Shown piece by piece: positions 37,806 through 46,178 of a stretch of 64,000 nt of DNA (position 1 is the stretch's first letter; every line of letters starts with the position of its first letter). The notes beneath the pieces were generated by a model. That model was not told the DNA's origin. It saw only the letters and a program-made list of their open reading frames with translations, and ran no database searches. Source of the stretch: Thalassotalea atypica (GTDB taxonomy: Bacteria; Pseudomonadota; Gammaproteobacteria; Enterobacterales; Alteromonadaceae); the NCBI RefSeq assembly GCF_030295975.1, contig NZ_AP027364.1:3968001-4032000 (forward strand). Reading direction: 5' to 3'. The position numbers were made by a program, and so were the translations under genes.

Positions 37806-39725
37806 ATGTGCTTATTATTGGCACTTGGAAGTACCAATATTTATGCAAATGATTGGGAGCATCTTTTTCAGCGCGCTAAATATCAGGATGTAAAAATTTC
37901 TCCTGATGGTCAGTACCTAGCAATTATAGTGGACTCGCACGGCCAAAGAGCATTGGCATTCCTGTCCCGTGAAACCATGGAAACGATAGGTACTACAAAG
38001 CTTCCAGACATCAATGAAGTGGGCAATTTTCATTGGGTCAATAATGAGCGTGTGGTCTTGAAAATTATTCAACGAAAACCGTGGCAAGAAGAGCCATTAT
38101 ATTATGGTGAACTATTTGCGGTAAACGTAGATGGTAGTCAAACTGAATTAATCTATGGCTATCGAAACGGTGGAAACGGAAAGCGCTCTCGGCTTAAGAA
38201 AAAAAAGAAGACTAACGGTTGGGCTGAACTCGTAAATAGATTAGATGATGATGAAGAAAATATTTTAATCATGTCTACTCTCTGGGACGAGAAAGGCTCT
38301 CGGCTACCTAGCCTATACAAGTTAAATGTTTACACTGGAAAACTGAAGAAACAACTAATTAGTTCACCAGTGCCCTACGCTGATTTTATTACCGACAGTT
38401 CAGGTAACGTTAAAGTTGTTACTGGCATAAACGAAAACAATGAACGTGAAGTACACATTAGAAAAAATAGGAAATGGCATCAATTGCCGCCCCATAACTA
38501 TGGTCAAGATTTTCAAGCGCTAACAATAGACGAAACGGGTAAAAATTTATTTGTTATCGATAATTTTGGCCAAGACAAATCTGGATTATTCAAGCTGAAT
38601 TTAAATACTGGTAAATTAAAGAAGATCATCACAGATAAAAAAGTTGATATCAGCCAAGTAAAATACACCAGCGATGGCAACAATATTTATGCTCTAGGCG
38701 TTGACGATGGTTTTCCAAGCTATTATGTGCTGAATAAAGCACTTAAAGAAGCACAAGTGTTTAAGGTGTTGATTTCCGCATTTCCAGGTCAGTCAGTTGA
38801 TATCACCAGTAAAACCGATGACGGAAATGTATACATTGTGAAGGTATCTTCCGATATAGAAGCTGGCAAATTCTACCTCTATGATCAACAAGAAAATAAA
38901 CTACGTGGACTGTTCAAATATTACCCTGATATAAATAGCAATGAACTTGCTTATACCGATCCAATTGAATTCACTTCTTCTGACGGCCTAAGAATAAGTG
39001 GCTATTTTACAGAAGCAAAGCATCAGAAGGAAAATGCAATAGCCCCTCTTGTTGTTCTAGTTCACGGCGGGCCACACAGCCGGGATTACTGGAAGTATTC
39101 CTCAGAGGTACAATTTTTAGCACTCAATGGCTACTCAGTTTTACAAGTTAACTTTAGAGGCTCTGACGGTTTTGGTTATAATTTTGAAGCCGCGGGATAT
39201 AAAAACTGGGGTAGCCTGATTCAGCGTGATATCTTCGAAGCATTTCAATGGGCTGTACAAAGTGGTTTAGCCGACAAAGACAAAGCCTGCATTATGGGCG
39301 CAAGTTTTGGCGGATACTCCGCGATTCAAAGCGCAATTAAGTACCCAGACACATACCAATGCGCCATAGCTTATGCAGGGGTTTACGATCTGGATTTGAT
39401 GTATGAAAAAGGCAATATTCAAAACTTAGGATTTGGTAAAGCGTATATCAATCAAACCTTAGGCACAGACGCAGCCGTTCGCAAGAAAATGTCTCCTGTA
39501 CATAACGTTGAGCCTATAAATATTCCATTATTGTTAGCTCACGGTGAAGAAGATGAACAAGTGCCATTTGAACATGCGGTTCGACTTAAATCATCGCTCG
39601 ATGCCGCCAAAAAACCCTATGAATGGCATACCTTTGGAAAAGAGTCACATGGATTTTTTGACCCGGATAATCAAAAAAAATACATGAAACATGTATTGGC
39701 ATTTCTAAGCAAGCACACTTCTTAG
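37806..39725 (+). CDS. Prolyl oligopeptidase family (S9) serine peptidase, secreted
   Basis: About 640 aa. An N-terminal beta-propeller-like region is followed by an alpha/beta hydrolase domain with VHGGPHSRDYW (oxyanion region), the nucleophile Ser in MGASFGGYSA, Asp in AHGEEDEQVP and His in KESHGFF. It is likely periplasmic: the N-terminus is hydrophobic and ends NIYAND. Start is unclear. The ATG at 37806 gives a signal peptide without basic residues and no ribosome binding site. An in-frame ATT at 37788, preceded by AGGGAAG, would give a better signal peptide beginning IKAIYV. It faces the rstA-like gene convergently. Confidence 0.85.
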   Translation: MCLLLALGSTNIYANDWEHLFQRAKYQDVKISPDGQYLAIIVDSHGQRALAFLSRETMETIGTTKLPDINEVGNFHWVNNERVVLKIIQRKPWQEEPLYYGELFAVNVDGSQTELIYGYRNGGNGKRSRLKKKKKTNGWAELVNRLDDDEENILIMSTLWDEKGSRLPSLYKLNVYTGKLKKQLISSPVPYADFITDSSGNVKVVTGINENNEREVHIRKNRKWHQLPPHNYGQDFQALTIDETGKNLFVIDNFGQDKSGLFKLNLNTGKLKKIITDKKVDISQVKYTSDGNNIYALGVDDGFPSYYVLNKALKEAQVFKVLISAFPGQSVDITSKTDDGNVYIVKVSSDIEAGKFYLYDQQENKLRGLFKYYPDINSNELAYTDPIEFTSSDGLRISGYFTEAKHQKENAIAPLVVLVHGGPHSRDYWKYSSEVQFLALNGYSVLQVNFRGSDGFGYNFEAAGYKNWGSLIQRDIFEAFQWAVQSGLADKDKACIMGASFGGYSAIQSAIKYPDTYQCAIAYAGVYDLDLMYEKGNIQNLGFGKAYINQTLGTDAAVRKKMSPVHNVEPINIPLLLAHGEEDEQVPFEHAVRLKSSLDAAKKPYEWHTFGKESHGFFDPDNQKKYMKHVLAFLSKHTS

Positions 39726-39757
39726 AACGACAATTTACAATATTTAGAAATGTGGGA

Positions 39758-39792
39758 AAACGGCCTTAAAACAATTGATTTTGAGGCCGTTT
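39758..39792. terminator. Bidirectional terminator between S9 peptidase and rstA-like gene
   Basis: AAACGGCCTTAAAA (39758-39771) pairs with TTTTGAGGCCGTTT (39779-39792), one G-U pair and a 7-nt loop. Short T-runs on both sides fit shared termination of the convergent genes. Confidence 0.7.
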
Positions 39793-39803
39793 GAGTATGC
39801 ATG

Positions 39804-40499
39804 TTAAGTCGCTAGTTGATAACCGACATTTCGTACGGTTTTGATAATGCTAGGTACTTTGGGGTCATCGCTTAGTTTTTTTCTAATACGTGATATGCGT
39901 AAATCTATAGATCTGTCTATACCATCATAAGGCAATCTAAAAATAGCCTCATGTAATGCCTCCCTTTTCACAATATGACCGACCTTTTGAGCCAAGAGCC
40001 ACAACAAATCAAATTCAGCACTAGATAATGAAATAACTTGCTCATCCATTAACACCGAGCGATTACCCGCATCAAGCTTAATCCTACCTTCAAAACATTG
40101 AATACAAGATTCAACAACAGTTTGCTGTAATGTCGATTGACGACGAATTTGAGCGCGAATATGCGCCAGCAGCACTCTTGGTTTCACCGGTTTTGCTAGG
40201 TAGTCGTCGGCACCAACTTCTAATCCTGTGACTTCATCAATGTCATCGCCTAATGCGGTTAACATAATGATGGCACCATTAAATGAAGAACGAATATTCT
40301 TGCATATGGTTAGCCCGTCAATTGCGGGCAACATAAGATCAAGGATAATAACATCGGGTTTATGCAATTCGAGTTGCTGATTAATGTTACTCCCATCATG
40401 ATAAGCAAATACGGTGAGGCCATTTGTCGACAGGTATTGGCTAATGAGTTGTGTTAGCTCAACGTCATCATCGATAATTAGCACCGTGTTATTACTCAT
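39804..40499 (-). CDS. RstA-like response regulator (OmpR family)
   Basis: 231 aa. The receiver domain (1-120) has the acidic pair in LIIDDDVEL, phospho-acceptor Asp in IILDLMLP, Thr in MLTALGDD and Lys in LAKPVKP. The C-terminal winged helix (about 135-230) has LSSAEFDLLWLLA and the recognition region GIDRSIDLRISRIRKKL. Features such as MLPAIDGLTICKNIR resemble RstA. It is the last gene of a minus-strand operon started by an RstB-like kinase; RstA-type boxes lie in front of the kinase gene and of the DUF3019 gene, indicating autoregulation. Confidence 0.88.
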   Translation of the reverse strand: MSNNTVLIIDDDVELTQLISQYLSTNGLTVFAYHDGSNINQQLELHKPDVIILDLMLPAIDGLTICKNIRSSFNGAIIMLTALGDDIDEVTGLEVGADDYLAKPVKPRVLLAHIRAQIRRQSTLQQTVVESCIQCFEGRIKLDAGNRSVLMDEQVISLSSAEFDLLWLLAQKVGHIVKREALHEAIFRLPYDGIDRSIDLRISRIRKKLSDDPKVPSIIKTVRNVGYQLAT

Positions 40500-40544
40500 C
40501 TATAGCTCTCTGTCTGTGAATTAATTTGCTGAAATCGTTTTAGT

Positions 40545-40847
40545 CTAAAGCGATAGTTTATTCATTAACGTCAACTCTGTTGTTTTAGACGGTAGTTCGA
40601 AACTAAGCCAAATCTTATGGGGCATTCTTCGACACTTATCCAGTTTCGTCCTTAACACTAGCATTGATCCCTTTTTAAACCGAAGTTCAAACGCATCATT
40701 ATTAGTGCACCCCGTTGACGTTACTTGAATTTTAACCTTGTTATCATCAAGTTCAATGCCATGAATAACTGCCTGTTTTTCAGTTTGGGCGAGAGATGAT
40801 GACGTCATCATAACTAGGGATATTACAAATACAACTAACTGTTTCAT
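40545..40847 (-). CDS. DUF3019 family secreted protein
   Basis: 100 aa with a signal peptide (VVFVISLVMMTSSSLAQ). The mature part has two Cys (STGCTNNDAFELRF, DKCRRMP) probably joined by a disulfide, and KIWLSFELPSK. It resembles DUF3019 proteins, which in Shewanella and relatives often sit beside two-component genes; no function is known to me. The ATG at 40847 was chosen for its AGAGAAG ribosome binding site. An RstA-type box lies about 80 bp upstream, so this gene and the regulator can be transcribed separately from the kinase. Confidence 0.65.
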   Translation of the reverse strand: MKQLVVFVISLVMMTSSSLAQTEKQAVIHGIELDDNKVKIQVTSTGCTNNDAFELRFKKGSMLVLRTKLDKCRRMPHKIWLSFELPSKTTELTLMNKLSL

Positions 40848-40916
40848 GTTGCTTCTCTTACTCTTCAACGTCACTCTATTTAATCGAATCAAGGCTATCG
40901 CTAACAGTGGCGCTAT

Positions 40917-40941
40917 GTAGCGTATTGTATCGAAATGTAGC
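40917..40941 (-). promoter_or_regulatory. RstA-type box upstream of the DUF3019-rstA genes
   Basis: Plus-strand GTAGC, GTATC and GTAGC start at 40917, 40927 and 40937, exactly 10 bp apart. The minus strand at 40939-40926 reads TACATTTCGATACA, one mismatch from the E. coli RstA box TACATNTNGTTACA at fixed positions. The same spacing and mismatch recur at 44580-44604. Confidence 0.7.
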
Positions 40942-40963
40942 TAATGGAATTAAGAACAGCACA

Positions 40964-42301
40964 TTAAAAACGATAAACTAACGACACTTCCAGTCGCTGC
41001 CATTCATCTTCACCAAAGCCAAGCTCAATAGTATTCTTTGAGTAATGACCATTTATGCTGAAACTTAAGTGATCGGTTACATGATACTTAGCACCAAAGG
41101 CTATAGAGTTTTTATCTTCTTTCGCCCAAGACACTAATTCAGGGTCGTCAACACTGTACTTAAGTTGGTAATGATTAAAGGTTAGGTAGGCACTCACATC
41201 GGTAAACGGGTAATAATAAAGCCCTGCATAAGCATTTAACCGATCATAAGATAAGAAGCTATCATTGGCTCTCAGCTGTTTATATTTTACGCCAACTGTT
41301 GTTCTAAATTTATCAGACAGTAAATAGCCGTATTCAAGCCATGGCATGCTGGTTTTGGAATTACTTTCAGACAATGTTGATTGATAATGTTTTTGTGAAA
41401 TATCGAGCGCAAATTTAAATTTGTGTTGTTTATGGGGAATAGAGAATGAAATACGCTCTCTGGTATCAGTCAGTAATTTATTGCCGTCATTGTAGTGAAC
41501 ACTTACTTTACCATTTAGCTCAACTAACCATTGATTGACTCGCAATAAGTACAATGATGTATTTACGCTGTATCGGCTATATTTGTTTTTTGCTTCATCA
41601 TCAATCTGCCTAAACTCTGCCGAGAAATCATTGTCCCATATGAAATAGGTAGGACTAACGAATCCATCCAGCGGCTCAAATGGTCGATACCGGTAATTCA
41701 CATTGATAAACTCACTTAAGTAGCTAGATTCCTGTCTTTCTACTTCATCTTCTCGCGCAACAATGTCGTAGCCATCTACATATTCAAAGTCACCAAAGTC
41801 TGCGTCTTCCCATAGCTGATCAAGTAAGTCATCACCTAACAAGGCACTGTCTTCACTTTGGTAATCCTCAATAATTAATACAGGAAAAGTGTTATTTACA
41901 ACGTCATAACCGACTGATGCACCAGCATCAACTATCCAACGATGAGCGGAAATAGGTTTTCTCATGCGACGTATTAAGATGTTCTTTAGCTTCTCAAGTT
42001 TTTGTTGCTCTAATTCATTGAGTGTTAATGACTCTAGATGCAAAAGTATAGACTCAGCACGATCGTATTGCCGTAATTGAATAAAATTGAGTACGAGTTC
42101 AAGGTTTATTCTTTTATGCCCTATATGACGCTCTCTTAACTTAAACAAGAGTTCAACAGCCTTCCAGTGTTCCCCTGCTTTGCGCTTGTCAATTGCACTA
42201 TTCAACCAAGTCCTGCTTTTTGACGGCTCTGCCGCCTTTGCAGTAGTACAAAGCAACAACGTTAATGAACACGCCGTCCATAAATATTTAATCATGACCA
42301 T
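40964..42301 (-). CDS. TPR plus outer-membrane beta-barrel protein (Slam-like layout)
   Basis: 445 aa. Signal peptide (about 1-24, ending TTAKAAE), then a helical TPR-like domain of about 110 residues (AGEHWKAVELLFKLRERHIG, LRQYDRAESILLHLESL), then about 300 residues of amphipathic beta strands ending VSLVYRF with a terminal Phe, the outer-membrane barrel signature. This order resembles Slam (DUF560) surface-lipoprotein translocators, but an acidic insert (DADFGDFEYVDGYD) and the lack of a clear family motif leave the function open. An ATG two codons later (42295) is also possible. It overlaps the preceding gene by 14 bp. Confidence 0.62.
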   Translation of the reverse strand: MVMIKYLWTACSLTLLLCTTAKAAEPSKSRTWLNSAIDKRKAGEHWKAVELLFKLRERHIGHKRINLELVLNFIQLRQYDRAESILLHLESLTLNELEQQKLEKLKNILIRRMRKPISAHRWIVDAGASVGYDVVNNTFPVLIIEDYQSEDSALLGDDLLDQLWEDADFGDFEYVDGYDIVAREDEVERQESSYLSEFINVNYRYRPFEPLDGFVSPTYFIWDNDFSAEFRQIDDEAKNKYSRYSVNTSLYLLRVNQWLVELNGKVSVHYNDGNKLLTDTRERISFSIPHKQHKFKFALDISQKHYQSTLSESNSKTSMPWLEYGYLLSDKFRTTVGVKYKQLRANDSFLSYDRLNAYAGLYYYPFTDVSAYLTFNHYQLKYSVDDPELVSWAKEDKNSIAFGAKYHVTDHLSFSINGHYSKNTIELGFGEDEWQRLEVSLVYRF

Positions 42302-42890
42302 TTATACCATCGTCATCATCAAGCACTTTTAAATCATCACGCCAAATTTCAATATCTTTTTCAAAGTCCATTAAATCACTGTTATCCAATTTGTTTATTA
42401 ATGCTTCTTCTTTGCCTTTAATGCCAACACTTTTTTTCTCTAGTTGCTTAGCTTTTTCTTTAGTGTTTTTGGTATTGTCTTCATCTAGCAATTCTTCATT
42501 CAATAAATCAATTTCAGCATCTAAGAAATCAAATCCTTCATCGACAAAGTCTTCGTCGATAAGCTCTGCTTCATCAAACTCTTTATCGAGTTCTCCACGA
42601 AGTGAGTGAGCATCAAATAAGGCTTCTTCTTGAAGTAGATCCTGACTAAACTCCCTTTTATTTAGCTGCTTTTTATCATGCTGTTGTAATCGCTCCATTT
42701 CAAGAAAGTCAGAATTATTATCCAACGCTTCGATAGATTGTAGGATTTTCGCTTCCCTTTCTTGCTCCTTAAGGAATAAAGCCGCCTGATCAACCGCTTG
42801 TAGCTCAAGGAGTTCTTCATCGGTTGTATTCCAATTGCCCAACGCCGGCACGGAATGGATTAAAAAAATGAGTAAAGTAAGAATTTTCAT
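42288..42890 (-). CDS. Highly acidic secreted protein of unknown function
   Basis: 200 aa with a signal peptide (MKILTLLIFLIHSVPALG). The mature chain is dominated by Glu, Asp and Leu in heptad-like order (ELQAVDQAALFLKEQEREAK; FDEAELIDEDFVDEGFDF), suggesting acidic coiled coils, and lacks Cys. No family recognised. It is translationally coupled on both sides: its ATG overlaps the kinase stop (ATGA) and its 3' end overlaps the TPR-barrel gene. The coupling suggests a periplasmic partner of the kinase sensor or of the barrel, possibly a metal- or peptide-binding ligand presenter; this is conjecture. Confidence 0.65.
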   Translation of the reverse strand: MKILTLLIFLIHSVPALGNWNTTDEELLELQAVDQAALFLKEQEREAKILQSIEALDNNSDFLEMERLQQHDKKQLNKREFSQDLLQEEALFDAHSLRGELDKEFDEAELIDEDFVDEGFDFLDAEIDLLNEELLDEDNTKNTKEKAKQLEKKSVGIKGKEEALINKLDNSDLMDFEKDIEIWRDDLKVLDDDDGINGHD

Positions 42891-44485
42891 GACGCTAGAA
42901 CCGAACTTTGCTCAATGTCTTTCGGCCAAGCGATGCTTACTTTAGCGCCGCCCCATGTGCCCTGTTCTATATTGACATTGCCTTGGTGCCAGCGGGCAAT
43001 TTGTTCTACGATCGCCAAACCAAGTCCGTAGCCACCCGTGCGGCGATCTCGGCTTTCGTCAACACGGGTAAATGCCGATAACACTTCATGTCGATTAACT
43101 TCAGGAATGCCTGGCCCATCATCCTCTACCCAAAGTAAATATTCGCTGTTTCGAATTTCAAAACCAACTTTCACACGTTTTTTTGCATATTTATAAGCGT
43201 TTAACAACAAATTACTTAACGCTCTATTCATGTATTTAGCATCTACGGTAATGTCAGTAGAAATTGGCAAGTAAAGGGAAACCTCTAATTTATCTGCCGC
43301 TTGCTGATGGTGGATAACAATATCGTTAATGAATGAGTCAACAGTTAGTTGTTCCAATTGTAATTCTGGCTGTTCTCTCTTTAATTTAGAAAAAGTAAGG
43401 ACTTCATCTATGAGAGTTTCTAATTCTTCAAGATTTCGCTCGACACCGTTAACAACTTCATCTTCATTTACGCCCTGTTCTAATACCGCTAATTGAAAAC
43501 GTACTCGAGTGATCGGTGCCCTTAACTCATGTGAAATTGCTCTAACCATGTCATTTTGAGCGTTAATCAGTTTATGAATACGAGTTGCCATGTGTTTAAC
43601 TGTATTAGACAGCTTACTTATTGCATCAAAACCTCTTTGTGGCGTTACCGTAATGTCTTTATCTTTAGCTATTTGCTCTATTTGGGCGTCAACATTTTCC
43701 AATCGATGTTCTAATGGCCTGACGAGGTAGAAGCTTGCTGCCGCCATTAAAACAAGAATAATTAACACGATTGCGATTATCAGTGATAACGGAAACCAAT
43801 CAAAAAATGGAATACTGCCGAGCACCAAGGTATAAGGGCTATTACCCAGTGGCGCATAGGCCATAACCGTTGGTGTGCTTGTACCCGACACATTTAACAC
43901 TACTGCTATGTCACCTTTTTTTACGGTACGAATGTGAGTAGTAGAAATAGTTAATTCTGCCAGCTTCTTTAACTGGATTGGGTAATCAAACATTGCCCGC
44001 AGCTTCGTTAAAGCGGTGAGACGATCCTCACCTTTGTGCCGCCCAAGTTCATTGAGCATCAAAAATGCACTGATTCGAATTAACGATGTGCCATAGTCGT
44101 TCAGCTCAACCGACAAGTAAGCCTGCTCTTCAGGCAATAAGATGTACACTTGACTAGAAGATAAATTGCTATTTACTTGATACAGGAATTTATCATTTAA
44201 TAAACGACCAACTTGTCGCTCCGTCAGTCGCTGTTCATCAAAATAATGCTGTTCAAAATGCAGATCACTTAAACGCTCAATCGCAGACAACCATTGCGCT
44301 CTATTGGCACCTTTATGTCTGGCCACGCCTTCACCTATTAAATGAAACGTACCGCTATAATTATGATAAATATGCTCAGTAATACGGTGTTGGCTTAAGT
44401 AATAAGTACAGAACATCACGAGCAATGCGATCAACATAACTGCCGATAACATGCCCATATAAATTCTAAAAAAAATGCTCTGCAT
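42887..44485 (-). CDS. RstB-like sensor histidine kinase
   Basis: 532 aa. TM1 (about 8-28), a long periplasmic sensor domain (about 30-235), TM2 (about 240-262), HAMP, then the dimerisation domain with phospho-acceptor His in AISHELRAPITRVR, N box ALSNLLLNAYKYA, G1 WVEDDGPGIP and G2 TGGYGLGLAI. The H-box neighbourhood and HAMP match the RstB group. It opens the five-gene minus-strand operon and has an RstA-type box about 95 bp upstream. The sensor domain is larger than in E. coli RstB (433 aa total), suggesting a different signal. Confidence 0.88.
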   Translation of the reverse strand: MQSIFFRIYMGMLSAVMLIALLVMFCTYYLSQHRITEHIYHNYSGTFHLIGEGVARHKGANRAQWLSAIERLSDLHFEQHYFDEQRLTERQVGRLLNDKFLYQVNSNLSSSQVYILLPEEQAYLSVELNDYGTSLIRISAFLMLNELGRHKGEDRLTALTKLRAMFDYPIQLKKLAELTISTTHIRTVKKGDIAVVLNVSGTSTPTVMAYAPLGNSPYTLVLGSIPFFDWFPLSLIIAIVLIILVLMAAASFYLVRPLEHRLENVDAQIEQIAKDKDITVTPQRGFDAISKLSNTVKHMATRIHKLINAQNDMVRAISHELRAPITRVRFQLAVLEQGVNEDEVVNGVERNLEELETLIDEVLTFSKLKREQPELQLEQLTVDSFINDIVIHHQQAADKLEVSLYLPISTDITVDAKYMNRALSNLLLNAYKYAKKRVKVGFEIRNSEYLLWVEDDGPGIPEVNRHEVLSAFTRVDESRDRRTGGYGLGLAIVEQIARWHQGNVNIEQGTWGGAKVSIAWPKDIEQSSVLAS

Positions 44486-44579
44486 TAAATAACCTTCGCC
44501 ATCAATTTAATTCGTTAATTACCCAGCATTATTGTCGTACTTAGTGGCAAACAACACCAGAATAATTATTAAGCGCTAA

Positions 44580-44604
44580 GTATCCCTTTGTATCCAAATG
44601 TAGC
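44580..44604 (-). promoter_or_regulatory. RstA-type box upstream of the kinase operon
   Basis: Plus-strand GTATC, GTATC and GTAGC start at 44580, 44590 and 44600, a strict 10-bp repeat. The minus strand at 44602-44589 reads TACATTTGGATACA, one mismatch from the E. coli RstA consensus. It fits OmpR-family head-to-tail dimers and autoregulation of the operon. Confidence 0.7.
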
Positions 44605-44693
44605 AAGCTTTGACCAAATAAACGATTGCATCAAACTCACCTAACTCCTATCAAATCACACAATTAGTCAGCTGAATTCGTTAAACGCAAACG

Positions 44694-44707
44694 TACATGG
44701 CGATACA
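44694..44707 (+). promoter_or_regulatory. RstA-like box facing the trypsin-like protease gene
   Basis: TACATGGCGATACA on the plus strand differs from TACATNTNGTTACA at two fixed positions and repeats TAC at 10 bp. It lies 114 bp upstream of the protease ATG and points toward it, opposite to the box at 44580-44604. Confidence 0.45.
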
Positions 44708-44820
44708 TAACGACGAATTTTGCTACTACTTTAATGCCCCTCCCGATTGAATAATGCAATGGCTTAAACGCAAACCAGACATCACTGAAAACTTATTCAA
44801 GAACAAAAGAGGTATCAACT

Positions 44821-46077
44821 ATGTTAAAGCACTCAATGTTAGCCACAGCAATCTTATTAAGTCTATCTGCTCAGGCCGCACAACCAACACCAAAAATTAA
44901 AACACTTAACTTATCTGAATCTGCACGTATAGTCGGAGGCGAAGCGTCCACTGAAAACGCTCGACCGTATCAAGTGTCAGTGCAAAGCGCCGACGGTTAT
45001 CACTTTTGTGGCGGTTCTATTGTTGCTCAAGACTTAGTACTAACTGCAGCACACTGTATGGAAGGTGTTGATGGTGAATCACCAGAAATGCAGGTGCGTG
45101 TTGGAACAACGTCATTATCAGGTAATTCAGGTGAAACAATTAACGTCGCCAAAACATACACTAACCAAGAGTACCCGAACCTTTCAAAAGACGTTGCGAT
45201 ATTAAAACTTGAAAAAAATATTACCCACGCAAACGCCAAACCCGTGAAACTTGTCGATCAAAGCTTTGTCGATGCCAATATCAGCGCTGGAACGTCATTA
45301 GTCGTTTCAGGCTGGGGAACCCTTAGCTCTGGTGGTCAATCTCCAGATAAACTGATGGAAGTTACCGTGCCATTTGTGACCAATGACGTATGTAACAGCA
45401 ATGAAGCTTATGGTGGCCAAGTTCAAGATACTGAAATGTGTGCAGGACTGAAACAAGGCGGTAAAGATTCTTGCCAAGGCGATAGCGGTGGGCCATTGGT
45501 ATTTGAAAAGAATAATGAATATTACCAAGTTGGTGTTGTTAGCTGGGGCGAAGGCTGTGCTGCAGCCGATAAATACGGCGTATACGGTGATGTAGCAAAA
45601 CTACGTGGTTGGATAGACAGCGCCATGTCGGGCAATGAGCCAGTATCTGGTTTACCAAGTGATGGCTCAGGCGGTGACTCTGAAGATGGAGATTACTCAG
45701 ATGAAACCTTTATCGCTTTTCAGGAAAAAATTAGCTACACCGTAGGAGAAGAACAACTGCAATTTGTGTTAGACGTACCTGAAGGCATCAACGTAATTTA
45801 CATTGCAACAACAGGTGGCGAAGGTGATGTTGATATTACTGCTGAACGCGTGCCAACAGAAGAAAACCAGGATGTTGAAAGCGATGGTTGGGATGATAAT
45901 GACAATTGGGACGATTGGGGTGACTACTGGGATACGCCAGTCAGCTTTTATGCCTCGGAAACTCCAGGAAATGATGAAATGCTAATGATTGAAGTGCCTG
46001 AGTCAGGCGAATGGATAATTTCATTCAGTAACTTTAGTGACTTTAGCGACGTAGAGCTAACCGTGTTTGTTCACTAA
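44821..46077 (+). CDS. Secreted trypsin-like serine protease (S1A) with C-terminal domain
   Basis: 418 aa. Signal peptide (1-20), a short propeptide and the activation site RIVGG (36-40), as in trypsin zymogens. The triad is His78 (TAAHC), Asp124 (KDVAIL) and Ser222 (CQGDSGGP), with Asp216 at the bottom of the specificity pocket, so cleavage after Arg or Lys is expected. Cys pairs (HFCGG/AAHC and others) match animal-type trypsins. After about residue 270 comes a Gly/Ser/Asp linker and a PPC-like beta domain containing a Trp/Asp-rich run (DGWDDNDNWDDWGDYWD). Divergent from the RstB-like operon. Confidence 0.9.
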   Translation: MLKHSMLATAILLSLSAQAAQPTPKIKTLNLSESARIVGGEASTENARPYQVSVQSADGYHFCGGSIVAQDLVLTAAHCMEGVDGESPEMQVRVGTTSLSGNSGETINVAKTYTNQEYPNLSKDVAILKLEKNITHANAKPVKLVDQSFVDANISAGTSLVVSGWGTLSSGGQSPDKLMEVTVPFVTNDVCNSNEAYGGQVQDTEMCAGLKQGGKDSCQGDSGGPLVFEKNNEYYQVGVVSWGEGCAAADKYGVYGDVAKLRGWIDSAMSGNEPVSGLPSDGSGGDSEDGDYSDETFIAFQEKISYTVGEEQLQFVLDVPEGINVIYIATTGGEGDVDITAERVPTEENQDVESDGWDDNDNWDDWGDYWDTPVSFYASETPGNDEMLMIEVPESGEWIISFSNFSDFSDVELTVFVH

Positions 46078-46097
46078 ACGCATTTAAATTTAAAACA

Positions 46098-46130
46098 CTA
46101 GGGCGTTGAAATATCCCCTTCACGCCCTAG
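46098..46130 (+). terminator. Probable terminator of the trypsin-like protease gene
   Basis: CTAGGGCGTTGAA pairs with TTCACGCCCTAG with one bulged base, followed by a moderately T-rich stretch, 20 bp after the stop codon. Confidence 0.6.
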
Positions 46131-46138
46131 CTGTTTGT

Positions 46139-46171
46139 TTATTCGATATTCTGGATCTGCTCACGCATTTC
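46139..46171 (-). pseudogene. Remnant of a second yicC 3' end (last ten codons plus stop)
   Basis: The minus strand encodes EMREQIQNIE and a stop, the same last nine residues as yicC at 46981. Over 32 bp (46139-46170 against 46981-47012) 27 bases are identical and the five differences are all synonymous third-position changes. It starts 8 bp after the yceH stop and similarity ends there. This is a coding relic, not chance; it marks a recombination or integration junction at the yicC 3' end with yceH in between. Confidence 0.8.
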
Positions 46172-46178
46172 CCATCTG

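Larger units (their letters stand above)
44486..44820. other. Divergent regulatory region, kinase operon and protease gene
   Basis: 335 bp without a gene. It holds the two oppositely oriented RstA-type boxes described separately and, near its right end, AAAAGAGG (44806-44813), a ribosome binding site for the protease. No convincing -35/-10 pair was identified. Confidence 0.55.
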
